Shown here: piece by piece, positions 36,954 to 47,956 of the stretch
Layout of the letters: each line of letters starts with the position of its first letter
Position numbering within the stretch: position 1 is the stretch's first letter
DNA from: Prauserella marina
GTDB lineage: Bacteria; Actinomycetota; Actinomycetes; Mycobacteriales; Pseudonocardiaceae
Direction of reading: 5' to 3'
NCBI RefSeq assembly: GCF_002240355.1
Contig: NZ_CP016353.1
Coordinates: 1,724,501 to 1,788,500, forward strand
DNA: 64,000 bases
Notes under the pieces: model-generated
What the model saw: only the letters and a program-made list of their open reading frames with translations
Told to the model about the DNA's origin: nothing
The model's database searches: none
Translations under genes and position numbers: made by a program

Positions 36954-37769
36954 CTACCGTCGGCCGGTCCGTCCCTCGTGGAGTGTCCGGTTCGCCAGCA
37001 CGGCGGTCGCGGAGCGCGACTTCTCGGCTACGGAGGGCTCGATGTCGGCGAGGAGTAGTCCCGGCCCGGCGCCGAGCCGGGCGGCCACCACGCCGAACGG
37101 GTCGGCCACGAGGGAATGACCGATGCCGGTCGGGGCCTTCGGATTGACCTCGGTCCCGGTCGCGGCTGGATCGGCCTGCCCACAGGCGAGGATCCAGTTG
37201 CCCGAGTCGAGCGCGCGTGCCCTGACCAGCAGTTCCCACTGTTCGCGTTTGCCCTCGCCCGCGCCCCAGGACGCGGGCAGCGCCACGGCGCTCGTTCCCG
37301 CGTCGGCCAGCGACTGGAACAGCTCGGGGAAACGCACGTCGTAGCAGGTCGCGACGCCGAGCTTGACGTCGTCGACGGTGACCGTCACGAGCGAGGAGCC
37401 GCCCTCGACCGTGTCGGACTCCCGGAAGCCGAAGGCGTCGTAGAGGTGGATCTTGTCGTAGCCGGTGTGCTCGCCGAGGCCGGTGACCAGCAGAGTGTTG
37501 CGGACGCGCTCGCCTGCCGGGGTGAACATCCCGGCCACCACCAGCACGTCGTGCTCGTCGGCGATGGCGCCGACGGCACGGGCCCACGGTCCTTCGACGG
37601 GCTGGGCGAGCGGCCCGAGCGGGACCCCGAACCTGGCCATGGCGGCCTCGGGTAAGATCACGACCCTGGCGCCGCCGCGAGCCGCCTCCGCCACGCCCTC
37701 GCGGATGAGGGACAGGTTCCGCTCCGGATCGGTTGCCGAGGTGAGCTGGCACAGGGCGACGCGCAACAC
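36954..37769 (-). CDS. carbon-nitrogen hydrolase (nitrilase superfamily)
   Basis: A 271-aa nitrilase-fold amidase. The catalytic triad is visible: Glu in ILPEAAM, Lys in YDKIHLYDAF and Cys in VATCYDVRFPELF. GTG at 37769 has AAGGAGG 5 nt upstream, so upstream in-frame sequence is not used. The substrate cannot be told; relatives include omega-amidase and deaminated-glutathione amidase, and the pattern fits the Nit-type repair amidases. It converges with nadC 11 bp away and is divergent from hisD. Confidence 0.9.
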   Translation of the reverse strand: MLRVALCQLTSATDPERNLSLIREGVAEAARGGARVVILPEAAMARFGVPLGPLAQPVEGPWARAVGAIADEHDVLVVAGMFTPAGERVRNTLLVTGLGEHTGYDKIHLYDAFGFRESDTVEGGSSLVTVTVDDVKLGVATCYDVRFPELFQSLADAGTSAVALPASWGAGEGKREQWELLVRARALDSGNWILACGQADPAATGTEVNPKAPTGIGHSLVADPFGVVAARLGAGPGLLLADIEPSVAEKSRSATAVLANRTLHEGRTGRR

Positions 37770-37863
37770 GGGGGCCTCCTTCGCCGACGGGCTTGCCCGG
37801 CAGTATGCCAGCGCGCGTGGCCCGTGAGCTGGGTGTGGATCGTCACCTCGTACCCTTGAAAGC

Positions 37864-40888
<3,025 letters not shown>

Positions 40889-41044
40889 ATGGGCAACGCG
40901 TGGGTGGCCGTCCTGCTGCTGGCGGTGGCCGGATTCCTGGTCGGCGGTGTGTTCAGCACGTGGAAGAACTCGAAGGGACTAGCGGTGGCGCTCGGCGTGG
41001 CGGCAGGGCTGGCCATCGCGGGTGCCGTCCTCTGGCTCAGGTAG
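40889..41044 (+). CDS. 51-aa two-helix membrane protein downstream of hisB
   Basis: The ATG immediately follows the hisB stop (TAG-ATG), and the frame runs 51 codons to TAG. It has two hydrophobic helices (about residues 4-24 and 31-49) separated by STWKNSKG. AAGGGAG precedes it by 14 nt, within hisB. Function unknown; co-translation with hisB is likely. Confidence 0.65.
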   Translation: MGNAWVAVLLLAVAGFLVGGVFSTWKNSKGLAVALGVAAGLAIAGAVLWLR

Positions 41045-41093
41045 CGCGCCCGGTCTCCGCCCGGCCTCCGCCCGGCCCGGCGTGTCGCCCTCT

Positions 41094-41156
41094 GCCGGCG
41101 AGTCCCCCGTTCAGGCGAGCGAGATCCGCACTCAGGTCGCCGAGATCCGCGCCGAG
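41094..41156 (+). repeat. array of three degenerate 21-bp repeats
   Basis: Units start at 41094, 41115 and 41136, with cores GGCGAGTCC, AGCGAGATCCGC and GCCGAGATCCGC. Same family and orientation as the array after qcrB. Confidence 0.72.
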
Positions 41157-41206
41157 GCACCGGACCCCGCAGCGAGACCGAGAATTCTCGCTGGTCAAGG
41201 CCGAAA

Positions 41207-41272
41207 CGGTAGCAAAGCTCCCTCGCTGTCGACGACGTCCGCGCCGCCGATAGCGGGGGAGCTTTACTACCG
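41207..41272. repeat. dispersed long hairpin, copy 1
   Basis: Inverted repeat with 21-bp arms (41207-41227 and 41252-41272, 19 of 21 matching) around a 24-nt loop. The left arm contains AGCAAAGCTCCCTCGCT, which recurs exactly in the second copy at 61123-61173. It sits between converging genes, so a two-way terminator is the simplest role. Confidence 0.7.
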
Positions 41273-41456
41273 TCGCCGGACCGCTGCCCTTGCGATCCGG
41301 CGACGGTAGCCCTGGTGGCCGGGACCGGCGACAATATCGATCCCGGCGACCACCTTCCCCGACCATTGGCGGCCACGCGGTGGGCACGTCCGCCCGGTAA
41401 CCCCGTAACCGGTGCGGCCAGCCACCCCGCGGCCGCCAACGACCTACCTGGAACCG

Positions 41457-43634
41457 TCAGACGGGTTCCAGTTCGCGCGACTTGCCGTGCCCTTCGGGCG
41501 GGTTGCCCGCGCTGAGCTTCTCGCCTTCGACGTCGACGTTCGGCAGGATCCGGTCGAGCCACTTGGGCAGCCACCACGCGTGCTTGCCCAGCAGGGACAT
41601 CACAGCGGGCACGATCGTCATCCGCACGACGAACGCGTCGACGGCGACACCGAATGCCAGCGCGAAACCGATCGACTGGATCAGCGTCTCCTCGGCGAGC
41701 ACGAACCCGGCGAAGACGCTCGCCATGATCAGCGCCGCGGCGACGACGACCCGGGAACCGTGCCGGAAGCCGGTGATCATCGCCGTATTGGCTTCCGCGC
41801 CGTGCACGTACTCCTCGCGCATGCGGGTGACCAGGAAGACCTGATAGTCCATCGCCAGTCCGAAAAGGACACCGATGAGCAGGATCGGCAGCATGCTCAT
41901 GATCGGGCCGGTCGCCTCGACTCCGAGCAGGTCACCGAGCCAGCCCCACTGGAACACCGCGACGACGGCACCGAAGGCGGCGATGACCGAGCCGAGGAAC
42001 CCGAGCGTCGCCTTCAGCGGCACCACGAGCGACCTGAACACCAGCATCATGAGGATGAACGCGAGCCCGACGATCAGCGCGAGGTAGGGAAGCAGCGCGT
42101 CGGCCATCTTTTTCGACACGTCGATGTTCATCGCGGTCTGCCCGGTCACCGCGATGTCGGCGCCGGTCTGCTCCCTGAGCTGACCCGCTTCCGCGCGGAT
42201 GTCGTTGACCAGGTCCTCCGTCGCCTGCGTGTCGGGCCCGCTTTGCGGGACCACGTTCAGCAGCGCGGTGTCGCCTTCGGCGTTGAACTGCGGCGGCATC
42301 ACGGCGGCGACGTCGTCGAGCCCGCCGATGCGCTGCATCGCGGCCTGCACCGACTGCTCGGGGTTGTCGCCTGCCTCGATGACGACGGTCAGCGGCCCGT
42401 TGGTGCCGGGGCCGAACCCGGAGCTGATCAGGTCGTAGGCCTTGCGCTGGGTGGAGTCGGGAGCCGCGGTGTTGTCGGTCGGCAGGCCGAGCCGCATGCT
42501 CATCGCCGGGATCGCCACCACGAGCAGCGCCACGACGGAGCCGGTCAGCACGAGCACCCGGTGCCGTGAGATGAACCGGGCCCAGCGCTCTCCCGCCGTC
42601 GGGCCGGACTTGCTCGGTCCGCGCAGACCCGGGATCCGGCCACCGAGCACCTTGTTTCCGGCGAACCCGAGGACAGCGGGCAGCAGGCTGATCGCGATCA
42701 GCACGGCGATGGCGACGGTCGCGGAGGCGGCCAGCCCCATCTCGCCGAGCAGCGGCACGCCGACGACGGTGAGCCCGGCCAGCGCGATGATCACCGTGAG
42801 ACCGGCGAACACGACGGCCGAGCCCGCGGTTCCGACTGCGTGGGCAGCCGCGTCCTCCGGTGTCTTCCCTGTTTCCAGTTCGTGCCGGTATCTGGACACG
42901 ATGAACAGCGCGTAGTCGATGCCGACCGCGAGCCCGATCATCAGAGCGAGTACGGGAGTGTTGGCGTTGAGTTCGAAGAAGGAGGCGGTGACCATGATGC
43001 CGGCCATGCCGACACCGACGCCGATGAGCGCGGTGAGCAGCGGAAGCCCTGCCGCGATGAGCGAGCCGAACGTGATGATCAGAACCACGGCCGCGATGGC
43101 GACGCCGACACCTTCACTCGCGTTCGTCTCGAAGCCGCCTTGGATGGCGTCGCCGCCGAATTCGACCTCCAGTCCCGCGTCCCGTCCCGGCTCGGCCGCG
43201 GCGAGCAGGCCCTCCCTGTCGGCCTCGGACAGTTCGAACGCCTGCGTCGAGTAGCTCACCTGCGCGAGCGCGACCCTGCCGTCGGGGGAGACCGTCTGAG
43301 CCTGGAACGGATCGAGGACGTTGGTCACCTGCGGCGCCGAGCGAAGCTGCGAGACGACCTCGTCGACGGCGGCGCGGTCCAGTGTCTGGCCTTCCGGCGC
43401 CGCGATGGCCACGCGAGCCGTCGCTCCGCCGACGTTCGCCTCGGGGAACCGCGACTCCAGTTGCTCGATGGCCCGCTGTGATTCGGTACCGGGAATGGTG
43501 ACCGAGTTCGTCATCTGACCGGAGAGCGTGAGTGCGCCGATGCCGAGCGCGAGTAGCAACACCACCCATAAGCCGGTCACCGACCGCTTGCGCTGGAAGG
43601 AGAACCGGCCGAGCCGGGAAAGGAAAATGGCCAC
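41457..43634 (-). CDS. MMPL/RND-family membrane exporter
   Basis: A 725-aa RND protein with the MmpL layout: one N-terminal helix, an exported loop, helices 2-6, a second exported loop and helices 8-12. Conserved proton-relay stretches include GLAVGIDYALFIVSRYRHEL and GLAMDYQVFLVTRMREEY. GTG at 43634 has GGAG 9 nt upstream. It is divergent from a TetR gene whose four operators overlap the promoter. Substrate unknown; relatives export lipids or drugs. Confidence 0.92.
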   Translation of the reverse strand: MAIFLSRLGRFSFQRKRSVTGLWVVLLLALGIGALTLSGQMTNSVTIPGTESQRAIEQLESRFPEANVGGATARVAIAAPEGQTLDRAAVDEVVSQLRSAPQVTNVLDPFQAQTVSPDGRVALAQVSYSTQAFELSEADREGLLAAAEPGRDAGLEVEFGGDAIQGGFETNASEGVGVAIAAVVLIITFGSLIAAGLPLLTALIGVGVGMAGIMVTASFFELNANTPVLALMIGLAVGIDYALFIVSRYRHELETGKTPEDAAAHAVGTAGSAVVFAGLTVIIALAGLTVVGVPLLGEMGLAASATVAIAVLIAISLLPAVLGFAGNKVLGGRIPGLRGPSKSGPTAGERWARFISRHRVLVLTGSVVALLVVAIPAMSMRLGLPTDNTAAPDSTQRKAYDLISSGFGPGTNGPLTVVIEAGDNPEQSVQAAMQRIGGLDDVAAVMPPQFNAEGDTALLNVVPQSGPDTQATEDLVNDIRAEAGQLREQTGADIAVTGQTAMNIDVSKKMADALLPYLALIVGLAFILMMLVFRSLVVPLKATLGFLGSVIAAFGAVVAVFQWGWLGDLLGVEATGPIMSMLPILLIGVLFGLAMDYQVFLVTRMREEYVHGAEANTAMITGFRHGSRVVVAAALIMASVFAGFVLAEETLIQSIGFALAFGVAVDAFVVRMTIVPAVMSLLGKHAWWLPKWLDRILPNVDVEGEKLSAGNPPEGHGKSRELEPV

Positions 43635-43725
43635 GCCAGTGGGCTCCGTTTCTGGTGCGGTGCTGGGGTTGCGGGTGCCGGGGTCGGCTGAGCCGACACC
43701 GAGGCGACACGAAAGTCTTTCAAAT

Positions 43726-43810
43726 ACGCTAGCCGATCGGCAAGTGCCTTCCAAGCCGATCGGCTAGCGTGTGACTAGCCGAACAGCAAGGTGCGCACTA
43801 GCCGATCGAC
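43726..43810. promoter_or_regulatory. four TetR operators at exact 23-bp spacing, with MMPL promoter
   Basis: Copies of GCCGATCGGC (or variants) at 43732-43741, 43755-43764, 43778-43787 and 43801-43810, each flanked by TAG/CTA; their centres are 23 bp apart throughout. On the minus strand TTGGAA (43754-43749), 17 bp, TAGCGT (43731-43726) forms the MMPL promoter, with the first operator filling the spacer. Confidence 0.8.
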
Positions 43811-43844
43811 AGGTAGTGTCTGAACGTTGACGAGGAGGGCGCCC

Positions 43845-44435
43845 ATGACTGCCGGCACCGTGGCCGATGGCACGAGATCGCGATTGCTCGCCACGGCACT
43901 CACGTTGTTCAGTGAGCACGGCGTCGAGGGAACGTCATTGCAGATGATCGCGGCCGAGCTCGGGGTCACCAAGGCCGCGGTGTACTACCACTTCAAGACC
44001 AAGGACGAGATCACCGAAGCCGTGGCGGCACCGGCGCTGCGCGAGCTGGACGCCGTGATCGACGAGGCGCTGGCTCAGCGGAGCAGGGGCGCGCAGATCG
44101 ACCACGCGCTGGCCGGGTTCGCCGATCTCGTCGTTCAGCACCGCGCGCTTGTTGCCCTTTTCAACAGTGACCCCGGAATCATGAGGGCAATCGATCGTTC
44201 GCTCAGCGGCAACGAGAACCTGATGACCCGCCTGATGACGATCCTCGTGGGTCCCGAACCCGACTTCGCGGACCGGATCACCGTGCACGTCGTGCTCGTC
44301 GGTCTCGCGATGGCGGGTGGCGCGGTGGAGTACCGCGACATCGACGACGACACGTTGCGGGGACAGCTCATCGAGGTCGGCAGAAAACTGCTCGGCAGGC
44401 GCCGGAAGCGTGCCCCCGCTAACCAGAACTCGTAG
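43845..44435 (+). CDS. TetR-family repressor of the MMPL exporter
   Basis: A 196-aa regulator. ATG at 43845 (MTAGTVADG) has GAGGAGG 6 nt upstream; the TTG at 43827 lies before it and is not used. HTH: TSLQMIAAELGVTKAAVYYHFKTKDE. The C-terminal ligand domain is typical of TetR proteins for lipophilic ligands. It is divergent from the MMPL gene and converges with kptA, overlapping it by 17 bp. Confidence 0.92.
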   Translation: MTAGTVADGTRSRLLATALTLFSEHGVEGTSLQMIAAELGVTKAAVYYHFKTKDEITEAVAAPALRELDAVIDEALAQRSRGAQIDHALAGFADLVVQHRALVALFNSDPGIMRAIDRSLSGNENLMTRLMTILVGPEPDFADRITVHVVLVGLAMAGGAVEYRDIDDDTLRGQLIEVGRKLLGRRRKRAPANQNS

Positions 44436-44976
44436 GGATACTCAGGAATCTCGGCGGCACCTCACGCGCCAGCCACACCCCATTGGCGCTCAGCCGGAAC
44501 TCGTGCCCCTCCCGTGTCATCGCGGCCGCGTCGACGGTCAGCACCACCGGCTCGCCACGCCGGGATCCCACTGTCCTCGCGGTGCCCACGGTCGCGGAGA
44601 GATGCACGTCGTGCCGCTTCATCGGGAGCAGACCGGATTCGCGGATGGTGGGAAGGAACGCGGCGACGGTGCCGTGATAGAGCAGCGCCGGTGGGACCCG
44701 GACGGGGAGATCGAGTTCGACGGCGACGCTGTGCCCCTGGTTCGCCCTGATCCTGGTACCCGTGTGGTCGAAGGCGAAGCGCCGCTTGTCGTTGGTGACC
44801 ACCACCTCGTTCAGCTGTGCGCGGGTGAGGGCGATTCCTTTTCCGGCGAGCGCGGCCAGCAGGACGTCGACCTCGACCCAGCCGCCTTCGTCGAGTTGAA
44901 TGCCGATGCGCTCGGGCGCATGGCGTAAGTACAGTGAGAGGCGCTTGGACAAGCGCACTCGGTGAATATCGTGCAT
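44419..44976 (-). CDS. kptA: RNA 2'-phosphotransferase
   Basis: A 185-aa Tpt1/KptA protein. The KptA signature is complete: SKRLSLYLRHAPE, NDKRRFAFD, IRANQGHSV, LYHGT and HDVHLSATVGTA. It removes a 2'-phosphate from RNA or related substrates using NAD, giving ADP-ribose-1'',2''-cyclic phosphate. Bacteria lack the fungal-type tRNA splicing that makes this substrate, so its in vivo target is unclear. Confidence 0.92.
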   Translation of the reverse strand: MHDIHRVRLSKRLSLYLRHAPERIGIQLDEGGWVEVDVLLAALAGKGIALTRAQLNEVVVTNDKRRFAFDHTGTRIRANQGHSVAVELDLPVRVPPALLYHGTVAAFLPTIRESGLLPMKRHDVHLSATVGTARTVGSRRGEPVVLTVDAAAMTREGHEFRLSANGVWLAREVPPRFLSIPTSSG

Positions 44977-45027
44977 ATCGCGTCGTATTGGCGCACGGCC
45001 GAGACCGGGCGCGCAAGCGATTTCCGG

Positions 45028-45489
45028 TCAGATGCCGCCTTCCGCGGCAGGCTTGAGCAGGGGAGCGCCGGGGCCGAACCTGGCGAGCCGGTCGTCGACG
45101 TTGTGCAAACCGCAGGTACGCAGGGAAAGGCAGCCACACCCGACACAGCCGATCAACTGATCGCGCAGGCGCTGCAACGCGTCGATGCGCGCTTCGAGCT
45201 CTTCTCGCCAGTTGCGGGACAACCGGGCCCAGTCCGCCTTGGTCGGTGCGTGATCCTTCGGCAGCGTTTCCAGCGCCTCACCGATTTGTTCCAGGCTGAG
45301 CCCAACTCGCTGCGCCGCGCGGATGAACGCGATCCTGCGCAGCACGGAGCGCGAGTACCTGCGCTGATTGCCCGTCGAGCGTTCCGAGGTGATGAGGTTG
45401 CGGTCTTCGTAGAATCGGAGCGCCGTGTGCGGGACGCCGCTGCGTTCCGCGACCTGTCCGATACTCAGGTGGTCGGCAAGCTTGGTCAC
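45028..45489 (-). CDS. soxR: redox-sensing MerR regulator SoxR
   Basis: A 153-aa MerR-family protein with HTH LSIGQVAERSGVPHTALRFYED. The [2Fe-2S] site is Cys115-x2-Cys118-x-Cys120-x5-Cys126, the SoxR signature. In actinobacteria SoxR usually answers to redox-active compounds and controls a few oxidoreductase genes; no obvious target lies next to it here. Confidence 0.95.
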   Translation of the reverse strand: MTKLADHLSIGQVAERSGVPHTALRFYEDRNLITSERSTGNQRRYSRSVLRRIAFIRAAQRVGLSLEQIGEALETLPKDHAPTKADWARLSRNWREELEARIDALQRLRDQLIGCVGCGCLSLRTCGLHNVDDRLARFGPGAPLLKPAAEGGI

Positions 45490-45543
45490 GCCGCAACAGT
45501 ACCTTGACTTACACCATGGTCGAGGTTACGGCGTGCCGCCCCG

Positions 45544-45741
45544 TCACGGGCTGGTCGAGGTCTTTCCCGTGCGCCTCGTCCCGTTCCGGTGCTGCTGACC
45601 TGCATGACCCGCATCGCCACGAGGAAGACGCCTTCGCGTCTGCCGGGGCAGGGCGACCTCGCTGATGACAGGACACGGTTCACTGTCGATATCGTCACGC
45701 CACGCCTGTAACAACCGGTCGAGCGTGTCGTCGTGGGCCAT
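45544..45741 (-). CDS. small hypothetical protein
   Basis: A 65-aa frame starting MAHDDTLDRLLQAWRDDI at 45741, with GGGAGG 5 nt upstream. The first 35 residues are acidic and look like a conserved N-terminus (WRDDIDSEPCP). The rest is Arg/Gly/Gln-rich, suggesting either a frameshifted or truncated tail. Function unknown. Confidence 0.5.
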   Translation of the reverse strand: MAHDDTLDRLLQAWRDDIDSEPCPVISEVALPRQTRRRLPRGDAGHAGQQHRNGTRRTGKTSTSP

Positions 45742-45837
45742 GGTGGCCTCCCGGGGCAGAACGTAGCCATGTTACTACCCAGGGGCCAGGTTCGCTAAAC
45801 CTTCATCGGCGGAATTCCCGGTGATGTCGCCGCTGCC

Positions 45838-46647
45838 TCAGGCGACGTGCTCCCGGTAGGAGGTCACGACGTCGGCGAGCACTTCGGCACCGGCTCGCTT
45901 CCACAGTTCGGCGTTGAACACCTCGACCTCGATCGGGCCGGTGTAGCCCGCCGCTTCCACGCAGGCCCGCAGCCCGCGGTGATCGATGGGGCCCTCGCCG
46001 GGCAGCGCCCTGCCCAGCAGCGTGTCGGTGAGCGGGACGAGTTGATCGCACACGTGGAAGCCGAGTATCCGGCCGTTCGCCCTCGCGATGGCGGCCTCGA
46101 TGCGAGGATCCCACCACACGGCGAACTCGTCGACGACGACCCCGACCGAGTCGGCGGGGTGCTCCTCCGCGATGTCCATCGCTTGATCCACAGTGGACAG
46201 AACGGACCGGTCGACGCACTGCATCGGGTGCAGTGGTTCGAGGCCGAGCTTGACGCCGTGCTCCCTCGCGAAGGGCGCGAGCTCGCCGACCGCGTCGGCC
46301 ACCCGCTGCCGCGACCCGGGCAGGTCGTTGCCCGCGACGCCGCCGACCACGAGCACCAGTACGTCCGTGCCGAGCTTGGCGGCTTCCTCGATGGCCTCCT
46401 TCGTCTGCGCGATGCCGTCCACAGTGGCTCCTTCCGGCGTGACACCGGTGAAGAAGCCGCCCCTGCACAGCGAGGAGACCTTGACGCCGTACTCCTTGAG
46501 TAGCGCGGCCGCCCTGTCGACACCGACCTCGGCGACCTTGTCCCTCCACAGCCCGATCCAGCCGACGCCCGCCTCGGCGCAGCCCGCGACGGCCTCGGGC
46601 AACGTCCAGTTCTTGGTGGTGATCTGGTTGAGGCTCAACCGGTCCAT
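45838..46647 (-). CDS. sugar phosphate isomerase/epimerase-type TIM-barrel protein
   Basis: A 269-aa xylose-isomerase-like TIM barrel (AP endonuclease 2 family). Typical pieces are LSLNQITTKNW, AEAGVGWIGLWRDK, LGLEPLHPMQC, VVDEFAVWWD and GFHVCDQL, with the metal-binding Glu/His/Asp set distributed as usual. The substrate is unknown. Its ATG overlaps the stop of the DUF993 gene, so both are one operon. Confidence 0.88.
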   Translation of the reverse strand: MDRLSLNQITTKNWTLPEAVAGCAEAGVGWIGLWRDKVAEVGVDRAAALLKEYGVKVSSLCRGGFFTGVTPEGATVDGIAQTKEAIEEAAKLGTDVLVLVVGGVAGNDLPGSRQRVADAVGELAPFAREHGVKLGLEPLHPMQCVDRSVLSTVDQAMDIAEEHPADSVGVVVDEFAVWWDPRIEAAIARANGRILGFHVCDQLVPLTDTLLGRALPGEGPIDHRGLRACVEAAGYTGPIEVEVFNAELWKRAGAEVLADVVTSYREHVA

Positions 46648-47801
46648 CAGGTCACTCCTGCCGTCGCGAGCAGCGGCCGCATCCTGGCCACCGCGAGATC
46701 GGGGTCGGTCAGCACGCCCGCTTCGTCGGCGAGGCGGAGCACGTCGGCGAGGTGGGTGATCGAGCGGGCCGATTCGAGGCCGCCGACCATCCGGAACGCG
46801 GGCTGATGGCCGTTGAGGTAGGCGAGGAACACGACGCCGACCTTGTAGTGCCGGGTCGGCGCGCGGAAGATCTCACGGGACAGCGCGACGGTCGGGTCGA
46901 GCAGTTCGCGAAAACCCGCCGTGTCGCCGGTGCCGAGAAGGGACAGCGCCGCTCCGGCAACGGGCGCGATGGGATCGAAGATGCCGAGCAATGCCTCGCT
47001 GTGTCCCCGCTCGTCGCCCTCGATCAGCTCGGGATAGTTGAAATCGTCGCCGGTGTAACACGCGACGCCCTCCGGCAGCGCGCGCCGGAAGCGGCGCTCG
47101 ATGTCGGCGTCGAGCACGGAGACCTTCACCCCGGCGATGACCGAGGAGTGCGCGGCGCACAACGCGGCGAGTTCGTCGGCAGCCGCCGAGACGTCGGTGT
47201 GGCCCCAGTAGCCGGAAAGGGCGGGATCGAACTGCTCGCCGAGCCAGTGCAGCAGAACCGGGCCTTCCGTCACGGACAGCAGTTTGCCGTACGCGGCGTG
47301 GTAGTCGGCTGGTCCGTTTGCCGCCGCGGCGAGCGCCCTGCTGGCCATGATGACCGGAACGGCGCCCTCCTCGGCGACGAGGTCGAGTTGTTCCCTCCAC
47401 GCGCCGACGATGTCGTCCACAGTGGATGGACCTGGCGGAAGCTGATCGGTGCCCACTCCGGCGCACCACCGGCCGCCACGCGCGCGAGCCTCCGCGCCGG
47501 TGCGCCTGATCAGTTCCTTTGTCGTCTCCCAGTCGAGGCCCATTCCGCGTTGTGCGGTGTCCATCGCCTCGGCGACGCCGAGCCCGCAGGACCACAGGTG
47601 GTGCCGGAAGGCGAGTGTCGTGTCCCAGTCGACGCGGACGGTGCTTGCGGGGTCCTCCGCGCTGAGCGGGTCGGCGACCACGTGCGCGGCCGCGTAGGCA
47701 ACGCGGGGGTGCGTGCCCTCGCTCGGCGCCGGCGCGGTGCGCCCGGACGGCGACCACTCTCGCGGCGTCCCTTCCCGGCGGGGTAACAGCAACGCAGTCA
47801 T
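46647..47801 (-). CDS. DUF993 family protein (dihydrodipicolinate-synthase-like TIM barrel)
   Basis: A 384-aa protein of the DUF993 family, thought to have a DapA-like barrel. Possible active-site pieces are RVDWDTTLAFRHHLWSCGLG, GKLLSVTEGPVLLHWLGEQFDP and VIAGVKVSVLD, where VKVSVLD may hold the Schiff-base lysine. The chemistry is unproven. It is preceded by a promoter with tandem LacI operators, and followed by the isomerase gene. Confidence 0.85.
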   Translation of the reverse strand: MTALLLPRREGTPREWSPSGRTAPAPSEGTHPRVAYAAAHVVADPLSAEDPASTVRVDWDTTLAFRHHLWSCGLGVAEAMDTAQRGMGLDWETTKELIRRTGAEARARGGRWCAGVGTDQLPPGPSTVDDIVGAWREQLDLVAEEGAVPVIMASRALAAAANGPADYHAAYGKLLSVTEGPVLLHWLGEQFDPALSGYWGHTDVSAAADELAALCAAHSSVIAGVKVSVLDADIERRFRRALPEGVACYTGDDFNYPELIEGDERGHSEALLGIFDPIAPVAGAALSLLGTGDTAGFRELLDPTVALSREIFRAPTRHYKVGVVFLAYLNGHQPAFRMVGGLESARSITHLADVLRLADEAGVLTDPDLAVARMRPLLATAGVT

Positions 47802-47812
47802 GTCCCTCTCCC

Positions 47813-47873
47813 TGAAAGCGCTTGCAAGAAAGCGTTTTCAGCAACCCTAGGACATGGCCGGTCCTTCCGACAA
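47813..47873 (-). promoter_or_regulatory. promoter and tandem LacI operators ahead of DUF993 operon
   Basis: Two 14-bp near-palindromes abut: TGAAAGCGCTTGCA (47813-47826) and AGAAAGCGTTTTCA (47827-47840). On the minus strand TTGTCG (47873-47868), 18 bp, TAGGGT (47849-47844) puts the start point inside the second operator. The same operator type lies before the ABC transporter at 50213-50239. Confidence 0.72.
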
Positions 47874-47956
47874 GAGCGGGACCCGAACGCGTGCCGGGCG
47901 GAGAAACCGCCCACGGGCAGGCGGAACCGGCCCGCGAGGTTCACAACGCGATCCGC

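Larger units (their letters stand above)
41045..41456. other. 412-bp gap between converging genes
   Basis: Contains a 3-unit 21-bp repeat array, a small hairpin CAGCGAGA/TCTCGCTG (41170-41193) and a long hairpin at 41207-41272, each listed separately where strong. The remainder (41273-41456) shows no gene. Confidence 0.5.

Noticed and set aside
41170-41193. Hairpin with GAGAATTCTC centre as a separate element
   Set aside because: The 8-bp arms are short and not repeated elsewhere in the window; noted only as part of the gap.
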